Assembly: GCA_947471745.1 (NCBI GenBank)
Contig: CANJKZ010000410.1
Coordinates: 1,448,501 to 1,512,500, forward strand
Reading direction: 5' to 3'
Length of the DNA stretch: 64,000 nucleotides
Source of the DNA: Closterium sp. Naga37s-1
Taxonomy: Eukaryota; Streptophyta; Zygnematophyceae; Desmidiales; Closteriaceae
In this document: positions 1-10,224 of the stretch, in pieces
Position numbering within the stretch: position 1 is the stretch's first letter
Layout: each line of letters begins with the position of its first letter
Notes under the pieces: generated by a model
Told to the model about the DNA's origin: nothing
What the model saw: the letters and a program-made list of their open reading frames with translations, nothing else
Databases searched by the model: none
Made by a program: the position numbers and the translations under genes

Positions 1-37
1 CCCTTAATCCTCCTGCCCCCGGCCTCCCACCCACCAG

Positions 38-990
38 CAAGAACAAGTACTACAAGGGAATCATCTTCCACCGAGTCATCCCAGGCTTCATGATCCAGGG
101 CGGAGACCCCACGGGCACGGGGCGGGGAGGCGAGTCCATCTGGGGCGGCTCATTCGAGGACGAGATTCGCCCGCATTTGAAGCACGAGCCGTTCACTCTC
201 TCCATGGCCAATGCGGGCCCTGACTCCAACGGCAGCCAGTTCTTCATTACCACTGTTGCCACGCCGCACCTCAATGACCACCACACTGTCTTCGGCTCGG
301 TCATTAAAGGGAAAGACGTGGTGCAGGTGTGTTTTCCGCTTCGCTTGCCTGGCCGGCCTAGTCCCCCTCTTTCCGATCCACCTGTGGTTGCCATCAATTC
401 GCCCTTCCCCCCCTCCTCCTCCTCTTGTTCTGTCTCCTTGTATCCTACCTCCCGTTTTCCTTCAGATCTGTTGCAATCATTCTTACTCCCACTCGTGGTG
501 CGGTGGTTCCACCGGTGCTTTGCTGTAGTAGGGTGCAGTGTGCTTCTGCACAGTCATGTTTGTTTCATGCGCACTGTTCGTGTATCGATGGATATGTCAG
601 CTGATGCTTCCATTGCATGTCCTTTGACATGATCATGCGTGCATGGATCATGCTCTGAGCTTGTTGGTTGCATGTGTGTGTGTGCATGCATATGTCTGTG
701 TGCATGCATGTGTATGTGTCCTTGTGTATGTGTGTCGGCATGTATGTGTGCATGTGCATGTGTATGCATGTGTGCATGTGCATGCATGTGTGCATGCAAG
801 TGCATGTGTGTACATGTGTATGCATGTGTGCATTGCATGTGCATGTGGGTATGCATGTGTGCTGTGCATCCCTGTGTGTGTGGCACCATGCAACCAGGCC
901 ATAGAGAATGTTCAGACAGATTCCAGTGACCGACCGCTGACAGCTGTTACAATTCTGGACGTAGAGGTTGACCCTGACACCTGCTGCTGA
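38..990 (+). CDS. PPWD1/CYP71-like cyclophilin, 3' exons (5' partial)
   Basis: C-terminal peptidyl-prolyl cis-trans isomerase (cyclophilin) domain. The first visible exon begins after an acceptor CAG at 35-37 and ends at 326 (donor GTGTGT). The second is 898-990, joined in phase 0, and ends in TGA. Typical cyclophilin blocks are visible: [15 protein letters not shown], then [17 protein letters not shown] with the catalytic/cyclosporin-site residues, then HTVFG and DVVQ. The [13 protein letters not shown] stretch and the ending after an [12 protein letters not shown] block resemble the WD40-cyclophilin family (animal PPWD1, plant CYP71), where the isomerase domain follows WD repeats and acts in nuclear chromatin or spliceosome complexes. 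The WD40 part would lie upstream of the window, so the family call rests on the isomerase domain alone. The 571-nt intron carries a TG-rich microsatellite. Confidence 0.85.
664..880. repeat. TG/TGCATG microsatellite in cyclophilin intron
   Basis: About 215 bp of irregular (TG)n and (TGCATG)n inside the last intron of the cyclophilin gene. It gives spurious Cys/Met-rich or His-rich open frames on both strands. Alternating purine-pyrimidine DNA of this kind can adopt Z-form; no function is claimed. Confidence 0.9.
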
Positions 991-1127
991 GTGCAGCACT
1001 GGAGGTCAGAAGGAACGTTTTGGGATTGCAACAGTGCCCGTATCCGTGCTGTTTTGCTCATGTCCCTACTGCGGGCTGCAGTAGGCATGCACTAAGATCT
1101 AGGCTCTCGAACCGTGCTCAGCATTTG

Positions 1128-1290
1128 CGCTATAGAGTCTAGCTTCTATTTCTCACAGTGCTGTAGGTGCATTCCATGCATTCTGGGTTTCATGTACAAC
1201 AATTTCACTTGAGTTGGTGAGTTGTTTAGGGACCACATGCATTCACAGTAACTTCTCTGTATAAAAGCAACATCCTCACGGTAGCGCTGA
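1128..1290. repeat. Duplicated tail segment, copy 1
   Basis: This stretch after the cyclophilin stop resembles 14160-14300, which follows the stop of the second QQWGS gene. Shared landmarks in the same order are a TCTCACAGTGC block, a TGCATTC/TGCACTC block, CTTGAGTTGGTGAGTTGTTT, and AGGGACC. At this end it lies upstream of the first QQWGS copy, while at the other end it lies downstream of the second. The duplication is therefore permuted, or comes from a longer tandem series. Confidence 0.6.
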
Positions 1291-1391
1291 CACTTACATC
1301 CTTTCCGCACGTTCAGAAATGCCGAATAATGACAGGCACGTCAGCATTTCTTGCCCGAAGGGCGGCAAAAACGCGTGTTTGATGTGGCATC

Positions 1392-2797
1392 TTGACTCCC
1401 TTTACCACAAATTCGCCTGACAAAGTGAATTTGGTGGTTTTTTGTGTGACTTCTGAGTCGACTTTACAAGCAGGATGCAGCATGGAGTTCAATAGTGCAG
1501 CTACTGGTGCTGCTACTGGTGCAGCTACTGGTGCAGCTACTGGTGCAGCTACTGGTGCAGCTACTGGTGCAGCTACTGGTGTAGCTACTGGTGCTGCTAC
1601 TGGTGCAGCTACTGGTGCTGCTACTGGTGCTGTGACTGGTGCTGTGGCTGGTGCTGCCACTGGTGCTGCACACACTGCATCCCTTAGGGAGGACAAGCGG
1701 ATGGGTGGGCAAGGGCAACAGCAGGAGTACGAGCAGCATAACAGGCATGGGCAGCAGAATAGCAGTTATACTCATCTGCAGCAGCAACAGCAGCAGTTGG
1801 GAGAGCAGCAGCGGGTGCTATGCCCAACTCCAGTAACACAGCCCCCTCTCAACTTGGCTCTCAATGGATTCTCTCCAACCTTCCTGTTGCCACTCAGTCA
1901 CACCCAGCCGTCCCGAACCTTCCAGACACGCTGCCAAGCCTCCCGAACGCCCCTCCGAACCTCGCCAGTACGCTTCCGAACCTGGCGACCTCTGCAGCAC
2001 CTGAGATCACTTATCCCTCCATGTCTGACCTAATAGCAGGGTGGTTTTCAGGTGCCAGCCCAGGTGTGACTATGCAGCAATGGGGCTCTATTGGGGGGCT
2101 GGGCTCAGGTATAGGACCCAGCCCAGTTGTGACTATACAACCAGGTTCGTTTGCAGTGACTGTAACGCAGTGGGGTTCGTTTGCAGGGGAGGGCGGAATG
2201 GGAAACGGGTTTGCAGGGCTCGGAGCGAGCCCAGGTGTGATTATATAGCCATGGGGCTCTATCGAGGGAGCAGCTGGGGTTGGGACAGCAGCAGAGTCTG
2301 GTGCAAGGACAGGAACTGAAGCGACAGCAGGAGCAACCCTAGGTGTGACTGTACAGCAGTGGGGCTCTAATGACGGGGTGGCAGCAGCAGCAGCAGCAAC
2401 AACACCAGAAACAGCACCGGCAACACCGGCAGTAGTGGCAGCAGCAGCAGCAACCCTACCAGGGCTGGAAGCTTCCCTAGAGCAGCTGCTGCAGCAGATG
2501 AATCCATCCTCGTTACAAGACGCTAATGCGATAATAGACGCTCTCAGCTTCCAGGCGTCTCTGGCCGCTTTATCCGGACATCTCGTGCTCCCGTTTTCCA
2601 ACATGCCTGCCCCACACAGTCAGGGGGGGGCCACCACCACCACCTATGCTCCAACTGCCGCCACCAATCCTCCTGCCGCTGCGAATGCTCCTCCCACAGT
2701 TGCCAATACCACAGGTGGTTCTGCTAATGAGGAGCGGCCAGGTTCGGCCTGTGAGCTCATGGATAAGCTTAGCTCCTCCAAACGATGTGCCTTTTGA
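1392..2797 (+). pseudogene. QQWGS-repeat orphan gene, broken copy 1
   Basis: Paralogue of the ORF at 12450-14150. From 1840 to 2248 the two share the segment WILSNLP, AVPNLPD.LPSLPNAPPNL, and ITYPSMSDLIAGWFSGASPG, followed by modules of about 23 residues ending in VTMQQWGS. This copy is damaged. The Gln-rich upstream part (1392-1815) is in another frame from the repeat part. A TAG at 2246-2248 stands where the sister modules read CAG in GVTIQPWG. After that stop the same frame stays open to 2797 (VTVQQWGS, then Ala/Thr/Pro-rich sequence). The acidic and polyalanine segments of copy 2 are missing. No known domain is recognised. Introns could explain part of the frame change, so loss of function is likely but not proven. 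Confidence 0.5.
1495..1672. repeat. 12-bp minisatellite (GCAGCTACTGGT)n
   Basis: About 14 units of a 12-bp repeat, with some GCT/GCA and GTA variants. It would code for an Ala-Ala-Thr-Gly tandem in the frame of the first part of the QQWGS pseudogene. Confidence 0.9.
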
Positions 2798-3220
2798 GCC
2801 TTCGGAGCTTACCGTATGAGCAATGTCTCATGATGATCTCTTATGGGCGCCTCAAAAGAAAGAACTCCCATCGAATGGTTGAGTCGCTTGCCTCATATGT
2901 CACTTCTGCAGGCATGGGGGTTTCCCATGCAGCACTCCCAACCACCTGTCTTCTTCTGTTGGGCGCCTGCTTTCTGCATTACGGTACAATTCATTATACA
3001 GTATAGATCACTCCCCCTCAGGGTTCAAGGGGAGCAGACCCTCTACGGTACTTCTCAGCATTTCCCAAGCGCTTGTAGTGGTATATTCTCATTCTTCTTG
3101 CCTTGTATTGTATGGCATGCATGGGGTGGTATTCCCAGTGTTTGTTCGGCTGGTTTCCACATCTGATTATACCGTACATGATACTCAAAAGGGTGTACAA
3201 AAATGCATGCAATCTTGCAG

Positions 3221-3379
3221 CCAGGAAGCTGGGCCAGACAACCGCCAGCTATGATACAACTTGCAAAGTTGATGCTGCTTAACCTGCAGCAGGCCAAGTC
3301 ACATGCAGCCATGTGTCAAGAAGTCCATGAAAACCAGATGAAGAAGAGGCAGAAAGAAGAGGAAGAAGAGGCAGATTGA
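3221..3379 (+). CDS. Possible terminal exon of the copy 1 orphan gene
   Basis: After a good acceptor (TTGCAG at 3215-3220) a phase-0 frame of 52 codons runs to TGA at 3377-3379. It starts PGSWARQPPAM, passes through a Leu/Gln-rich segment (LAKLMLLNLQQAK) and ends in a basic/acidic helix-like tail (MKKRQKEEEEEAD). The composition is protein-like and unlike the surrounding DNA. It could be the last exon of the gene at 1392-2797. There is no homology or transcript evidence, so it stays a candidate. Confidence 0.3.
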   Translation, partial: PGSWARQPPAMIQLAKLMLLNLQQAKSHAAMCQEVHENQMKKRQKEEEEEAD

Positions 3380-4110
3380 AGGAGAAAGAGGCAAGGGTCA
3401 TTGGAGTAAGGAGGGGTGGAGGCCGGGGGATGTTAAGCATGTGAGGAAGCAGTGGCAAGTGGAGAGGGGAGTAATGCGGGTTGAGCAGGAGGTGAGGTGA
3501 GGGGTGAGTTCGATGGGGGAAGAGGGAGACTTGGGAGGAGGGACAAAGGAAAAGGGAAAGGGAGGGAGGAGGGGGGGAAAGGGGGAAGGAACGTGGGGCA
3601 GATGAGGAATGACCGGGGGAGTGGCGAGAGAGATGATGGGTGAGCGGGAAAGGTAGGTGAGGAGTGAGTGGGTAGGAAGATGAGGTGTGCGTGAGAGAGG
3701 AAATGAGGGTGAGTGCAGGAGGATATGAGGCTGGAGGGGAAGGGGGGAGGGAGGGAGGGGGGAGTGGGGAGACAGGGGGGAGATGAAGGGTGAACAGGAG
3801 AGAGTTCACGGGGAGTGAGTGGGGGAGGCTAGAAAGGGGGAAAACGGGGGAAGTCAAGGGGTGAGCGGGGAAACGGTGGGGGAGATGATGGTTGAATCAT
3901 GAGGAGATGAGGAGTGAGTGACGAGGGGATGTAAGTGAGTAGGGAGGGAGATGAGAGGTAGGAGGGTGAGAGAGAAGATGAGAGCTGCGTGAGGACATGA
4001 GGGGAGAGCGTGGGGAGATGGGGGGAGAGAGAGGGGAGATCTGGCGAGAGCTAAGAAAGATGTGCGAGGGAAGATAAGGGGGATGGGGGAAACGGGGGAA
4101 AGGGAGAGGT
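3330..4110. repeat. Long purine-strand tract (GGGGA/GTGAGG-rich)
   Basis: About 780 bp in which the plus strand is almost only G and A with scattered T, built from degenerate GGGGAGATGAGGAGTGAG-like words. All open frames here are low-complexity Ser/Pro/Leu shadows on the minus strand. It is a candidate triplex- or R-loop-forming tract. No gene is seen. Confidence 0.8.
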
Positions 4111-4129
4111 TGCACGACATGGAGTCTCC

Positions 4130-6080
4130 GTGCGACAGCTCGGAAATCCGATCTTCGCGAGAGCTGTAACATGCTCGCCGAAACCCTACGTTCGCGAAAC
4201 CGTGTAGCATGCTCGTGGACCGCCGCCTCTTGCCAGTCTACTGCCTCCCTTCTATCTTGTGTTCGTTTTAGGTGGCACGGAAAACTATTGACGCGATTAA
4301 GTCGCCCGCAAGGCAACGTTTCCATTTCTCCCGTGATCCTTAACTTAGATTTCGTCGGTTCTTACAACTACTGGCTACGGTTCAAATATATAGAGCGCGC
4401 ATCGAACGTGGCTTATTTCACTTGGATCTGAGACTAGTACTCGTTCAGATGGAAGCGGCTAACACTGAATCCCGACCAATGACAAGACTGATAAGAGGCT
4501 ACGGCAACAAGATATGGGCAGGCACGCTAATCGGCGAAAAGAACACCAAGAATCGATGAAACCAAGCAATTGAGACGAAGGGGAATGAGCTGGAAGATGA
4601 TGGATGAGGCCAAGAAACACCTCCCAATTCGATTGGCTCGCACGATTTTTTCTCGATCACCCCTTGCCATTTTCAGCTGCCCCGATCAAGTTCACACGGA
4701 ACAAAATGATTGCGTGAGCACCTGAACCTTCCGTTCACACATCTCAACGCATTCCCGCATTCCACGCAGAATTCCTCGCAAAAGAATCATAAGTCGGTCT
4801 GTACATATCAAACACACGTGCCACGTCAACAACCTCCTAAAGTTCGTTTCCTGCCCCAGCCCCAACCTTTCCTACCCGATATTAGAGTGCCCGTCAAACC
4901 ACAACACAGCGATACGCGTCCTCAGCAGATCCGCTTATAGCACCTGCAAACCAACCCACATAACTTTACCACCCTTTGTAGTGTACATGTGAAAATAGTT
5001 CACGATGTCGAGTCGCGTTGGGATGGGATCAGTTCAAGTTCACATTTGGGCCGCTACGAAATTTGAGTCCATTGGAACACCCTCTGACATTCTCTAGGCG
5101 GAAAGTTGCCTTGGCGGCGCCAGCCACCTTACCGCTCCCTCCCAAAACAAGGCTCCACCAAATCTTCACCATCCATCTGCGGCAGCAATCATCTCCGCCA
5201 TCCGTTCAATATTTTGCAAAACTACCTTGCTATTGCAACAGCACTATCCACCATACCAAAGGCCGCGCGCTTGATCGCAACGCACCGCACTCATCAAATA
5301 ATAGCGGCTGTAATTTACCAACACACGCAATAGCTTTGGGGAGTCCACATGCACACATTCGGGTCGCCTTGAAAGTCCCCACGGTAAACGTTTCCAAGGC
5401 GGGGAATCTCTATGGTGACGGCGGCCATCGCACCATGACACATCACTATGATATCTTCACCATTCATTGGTGGTGGCGATAGCCGCATCATCTCTGCGCC
5501 ATCTGTTCATCATGAAGTCGCCTCATGTAACCCGCAAACTAGCCGCACCCCCTCCCGCGTTGTATCAGAAGCGAACGTCCGCGCCGCGTTGCGCCACGCC
5601 TCACCGCCAACGGCAACTTGAGTTAGAGCGGGAATAATCGATAAACGATATCATACTTCCCGAACCCGCTGGCTGCAACATTTTGAGACGCGCCGCAGCC
5701 CGCACCGCACCCAGACGTTTCCGACCTGGATTATCGTTTCCATCGACACACTCCTCCTTGTTCGATCGTTCCATTCCTTCCATCAGAGGATCTACATGTT
5801 CCTATCGTCAACTTCATTCTTGGATTTCTACCTTCGCAATCATCTCGTCGGAAGGATTTTTCAGCTCCGTCAAAATCAGCTCCGTCCCAATGAGCTAGTA
5901 CCTGTGGACTTCATGCGACGAGCAGTCTACTAAGCTACATCATGAAGCCGCCTAAGCTAGCGCAAGGGAAAGGCCAAGGCAAGCAGCAGCGCGTCTTAGA
6001 GTCCGTGTAGGTTCGCGTAGGCGTTAGAGTTAGCGTAGAGTCTAGAGTCGTGGGTGGGGTGGGTGGGTAGAGAGACTAGA
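4130..6080. other. Intergenic region, nothing recognised
   Basis: Only short open frames without recognisable motifs. There is a TATA-like ATATATAG near 4386 and a repeated word TCATCATGAAG(T/C)CGCCT near 5508 and 5938. The second copy opens a 22-codon frame (MKPPKLAQGK...) at 5942-6010. None of this supports a confident gene call. Confidence 0.4.
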
Positions 6081-6304
6081 GAGCTGCTTGCAAGCCTTGG
6101 CCGGAACCTTGCACTACGCCCTGTTCTTCGCGGCAAGAACTACATCGTGAGAAACTCCCTTCGGCGAGAACTCTCTGTCAAGATCTCCACTGCAAGACCG
6201 CGAGAACCCTGGGAGATCTTCACGGCAAGTTGACCACCGCGATATCTTCACCGCGATTATCATCGGGAAGTGTTCGACTCGAGATCTTCTCAAGACGATC
6301 TTCA

Positions 6305-8215
6305 ATGGCGCTTTCCCGGTTGCTGTTGGAGCTTACTACGGGATTGTCATCTCTTCAAAGTGGACGTAAGTACCTCTTTTGCAAAATTTGCAACTGTTTT
6401 CTCCTTCTTCATCATTTTTTACTGGATAAACTCTGACGGATTTTTCTTCTTCCTGCAGGACACCGCCTTGGCGCTTCTCGGCCAATCTCTATCGGAAGAA
6501 CTCAAGCCGAGATCGGCGAACGCCTCGTCAGAAGCGGCCTACTGCTTCGCCTCGGCGCAAAGATGCGCTTCTTCCGTCGCATGGTGGCAATCGCTCCGCC
6601 GCAAGGCACTTCGCCAAAGTGGACATCACTACGACCAAGTCGCCTACTGCTCCGGCAAATCCTTGTCCCTCTATTGCGGCATCTTCGTCGCCGCGAGGAG
6701 ACGATCTTCGTCCCGCTCTTGGTAAGCATCGTCTAATTCAGCTAGTATTTTCTTTTCGATTTACTAATTCTCTCTTTTGTGTTCTCTGTCTTGGTGCAGA
6801 AGGAGCGGGATGGGGAGCTGACGGCGAGCAAGAGATTCACACGCGGAAAGCTCTCGCTCTCTCGGTGAGTCTCGTCAATTTCAGCTAGATTCTCTTTTCG
6901 TTCTACTAATTCTCTCTTCTGTGCTCTCTGTCTTGGTGCAGAAGGAGCGGGATGGGGAGCTGCCGGCGCGCAAGGGATTTACACGCGGAACGCTCTCGCT
7001 CTCTCGGTGAGTCTCGTCAATTTCAGCTAGATTCTCTTTTCGTTTTACTAATTATCTCTTTTGTGCTCTCTGTCTTGGTGCAGAAGGAGCGGGATGCGGA
7101 GCTGACGGCGCGCAAGGGATTCACACGCGGAAAGCTCTCGCTCTCTTGGTGAGTCTCGTCAATTTCAGCTAGATTTTCTTTTCGTTTTACTAATTATCTC
7201 TTTTATGCTCTCTGTCTTGGTGCAGAAGGAGCGGGATGCGGAGCTGACGGCGCGCAAGGGATTCACACGCGGAAAGCTCTCGCTCTCTCGGTGAGTCTCG
7301 TCATTTTCAGCCTAGTCTTCTTTTCGTTATACTAATGCTCTCTTTTGTGCTCTCTGTCTTGGTGCAGAAGGAGCGCGATGGGGAGCTTACGGCGCGCAAG
7401 GGATTTACACGCGGAAAGCTCTCGCTCTCTTGGTGAGTCTCGTCGATTTCTGCTAGATTTTCTTTTCGATTTACTAATTCTCCCTTACGTGTTCTCTGTC
7501 TTGATGCAGAAGGAGCGGGATGGGGAGCTGACGGCGCGCAAGGGATTCACACGCGGAAAGCTCTCGCTCTCTCGGTGAGTCTCGTCAATTTCAGCTAGAT
7601 TCTCTTTTCGTTCTACTAATTCTCTCTTTTGTGCTCTCTGTCTTGGTGCAGAAGGAGCGGGATGGGGAGCTGCGAGCAAGGAAGTCACATGCGGAAAGCT
7701 ATCGCTCTCTCGGTGAGTCTCGTCAATTTCAGCTAGATTTTCTTTTCGTTTCACTAATTCTCTCTTTTGTGTTCTCTGTCTTGGTGCAGAAGGAGCGGGA
7801 TGGGGAGCTGACGGCGAGCAAGGAAGTCACATGCGGAAAGCTCTCGCTCTCTTGGTGAGTCTCGTCAATTTCAGCTAGATTTTCTTTTCGTTTTACTAAT
7901 TCTCTCTTCTGTGCTCTCTGTCTTGGTGCAGAAGGAGCGGGATGGGGAGCTGACGGCGAGCAAGGGAGTCACATGCGGAAAGCTCTCGCTCTCGGTGAGT
8001 CTCGTCAATTTCAGCTAGATTTTCTTTTCGTTTTACTAATTCTCTCTTTTGTGTTCTCTGTCTTGGTGCAGAAGGAGCGGGATGGGGAGCTGACGGCGAG
8101 CAAGGAAGTCACATGCGGAATGCTCTCGCTCTCTTGGTGAGTCTCGTCAATTTCAGCTAGTATTACGTTTACGATTTACTAATTTTCTCTTGTGTGTTCT
8201 GTGTCTTAGTGCAGA
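6305..8215 (+). CDS. Mini-exon array gene with rotating reading frame (predicted)
   Basis: Predicted by hand from splice sites. Exon 1 is 6305-6365 (ATG, MALSRLLLELTTGL...). Exon 2 is 6459-6721. Ten repeated mini-exons follow: 6800-6864, 6942-7006, 7084-7148, 7226-7290, 7368-7432, 7510-7574, 7652-7712, 7790-7854, 7932-7994 and 8072-8136. All introns are GT-AG, mostly 77 nt. The joined frame is open for 322 codons and ends in a TGA split between 8136 and 8215. A 65-nt exon shifts phase by 2, so successive copies are read in different frames (KERDGELTARKGF, RRSGMGSCRRARDL, EGAGWGADGAQGIH). The product would be very basic and low in hydrophobic residues apart from its start. No known domain is recognised. 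The upstream frame has no ATG before 6305. It could instead be a non-coding spliced RNA. Confidence 0.45.
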
Positions 8216-9350
8216 AGGAGCGCCATGGGGAGCGTCAAGGGAGGTCAAGAAGAAAAGAACGCTCTCCCTATCCTGGTAAGCACGGTCCGATTTCATTCGC
8301 TTTTCTTTTTTTCCGAGATTTCTGACTTCGAGTTTCGTTGGTTTGGTGATGCAGGAGGAGGAGGAGAAGCACGCGGCAACACTATAAAGGGAGGTCAATA
8401 AGAGAACGCTCTCCTTCTCCTGGTAAGCACGGTCTGCTTTCGTTCGTTTCTTCTTTTTTCGTGAATACTAACTTCGAGTTTCGTGCCTTTTGTGAAGCAG
8501 GAGCGGGAGGAGGAGGAGCAGCACGTGGCGACAGCGGGAGGAAGAAGAAACGCTCCCTTTTCCTGGTAAGCACGGTCCCCTTCCGCTCGTTTCTTGTTTT
8601 TTCGAGTTTCGTGCGTTTCTTGAAGCAGGAGCGCGTGGAGGAGGAGGAGCGCAGGCAACACCTGGAGTGGGCGGGGGAGGTACCACGCGGCGGGCTGTCC
8701 CTCTCTTGGTAAGCATCGTCAGTTTCATTTAGCGTTCTGTTTACGTTTTACTAAGTTTCCCTTTTCTGTCCTGTCTTAATGCAGGAGGAGCGGGATGGGG
8801 AGCTGACGGCGAGCAAGGGGGTAAACGGAATGGTCTCCCTCTCCTAGTAAGGTTCGTCAGTGTTTACCTCGTTTCCGGCCATTAGTCTTCTAATTTTGCC
8901 CTTTAGCGGCGCTATCTGTTTTCTGTTACCTAACGTTTTCTTCCTTGCCCTTCTGTGCCTTTTAAATGCAGAGGGAGCAGGAGCACGGAGCACGGGCAAC
9001 ACTTGGAGCGGGCGGATGAGGGAACACGGGGCGAGATCTCCCACTTCTGGTAAGTGTCGTCAGTTTCAGTAACTGCATTTTTTTTTCTATGTTTGACTAA
9101 GTTTCTCCTTTTGTGTTCTGTCTGAGTGCAGAATGAGCGGGTTGGGGAGCTGGTGGTGAGCAAGGGGGTAACTGAGTGGTCTCCCTATTCCTGGTGAGTT
9201 CCGTCAATTTAAGTTGCTATCTTCCTTTTCGAAACACTAACATCCTCTCTTGGTTTTTGTATGTGGGCAGGAGCATGAGCGGGCGCGGAGCGCGGGGAGA
9301 GAAGCCGCGCGCCTCGCTGGAGCAAGGAGCGGTGTAAGTGGGTTTGGGCC
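6722..9350 (+). repeat. Tandem intron-exon unit array (about 142 bp unit)
   Basis: At least 18 tandem units, each an intron plus a mini-exon. The first ten are near identical: a 77-nt intron (GTGAGTCTCGTCAATTTCAG ... CTTGGTGCAG) and a 65-nt exon; two exons are shortened to 61 and 63 nt. Later units are diverged, with exons 8215-8275, 8355-8422, 8501-8565, 8629-8708, 8785-8846, 8972-9049, 9132-9193 and one from 9271, and introns of 63-125 nt. Every unit keeps a donor of the type GGTRAG and an acceptor CAG. The clean central block grading into a divergent 3' block suggests recent expansion from an older series. Confidence 0.85.
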
Positions 9351-10200
9351 CTGGGTCATTGGGTGGTTAGGTCTACGTTAGGTGCGGTAGTCAACGTTAG
9401 GTCCGTTAGTCAACGTTAGGTGCGCTAGTCAGATCGTTAGGCTCGAATTAGGCTTAGCTAGGAGACGCATTAGCCTTAGCTAGGCTCGGATCTGGGTTAC
9501 GATCTAGTCTGGACCTAGGCTCGAATTAGCTAGGACGTTTGGTTCGGACGGTCAGGTGTGGTTAGGCGTTGTCAGTTTCGGTTGGGATTGTCTTCGATCT
9601 TTCCTATGAGGTTTTTGTGCTCGAGGTGTTACATTTTGCTGCCCTGAATATAATTTTAACCGTCCCCCTTTCTTCTGCCCTGTAAATAAGTCCCCCCCCC
9701 TCCAATCAGACCCCGAACGAATGACCAACAACAAAGAACCAAGAAAGGCGAGAAGCTGTGGATCTGCACTGCAGATGCGGTGGTTGACAATTAGGGATCC
9801 TAGGGACCTTAGTAAGCACTTGTATCTCTGTATTCAGTTATATAAGTAACTCTGATCTAGGGCGACTTTGCTTAATAGACGAATAAGCAAGGAAATAAAA
9901 CGAAATAAAACCTTTGCTCATGCTGTGCAGGAAACCAACCTTGGCAGAGTTCAGGCAGCCATAGAACCACACCACACACGTACACCAGACCATAGATACG
10001 GAATAAGTTATACTACAGCAGCGACCTGTGACAGATTCCTTCCGCATCGTACGCTTGTCGCAGCGTCCATGTTAGTCGCAAAAGTTAGTTTCAGCTTTAG
10101 GATCATCGCTACTTGTACTACGCTAATCAAAATACCGTCGCGATTACTTCGCGACCACACGGCGAGCTGAATCCGTTGACGAATAACAGACTCTCCAATC
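9351..10200. other. Region downstream of the array, no gene recognised
   Basis: Short repeats of the words ACGTTAGGTGCG and TAGTCAACGTTAGG lie at 9370-9435, followed by CTTAGCTAGG-type words to about 9540. Comparable GTTAGAGTTAGCGTAG words occur at 6010-6050 before the array, so these may be transcribed flanks. No credible coding frame is seen. Confidence 0.35.
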
Positions 10201-10224
10201 TTCCTGTTCATACCGCTCGTGAAC

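Noticed and set aside
554..999. His/Met/Cys-rich open frames on both strands
   Set aside because: Produced by the TG/TGCATG microsatellite inside the cyclophilin intron.
9868..10170. 100-codon frame before the uncertain gene
   Set aside because: No motif, no supporting splice context, and composition like intergenic DNA.
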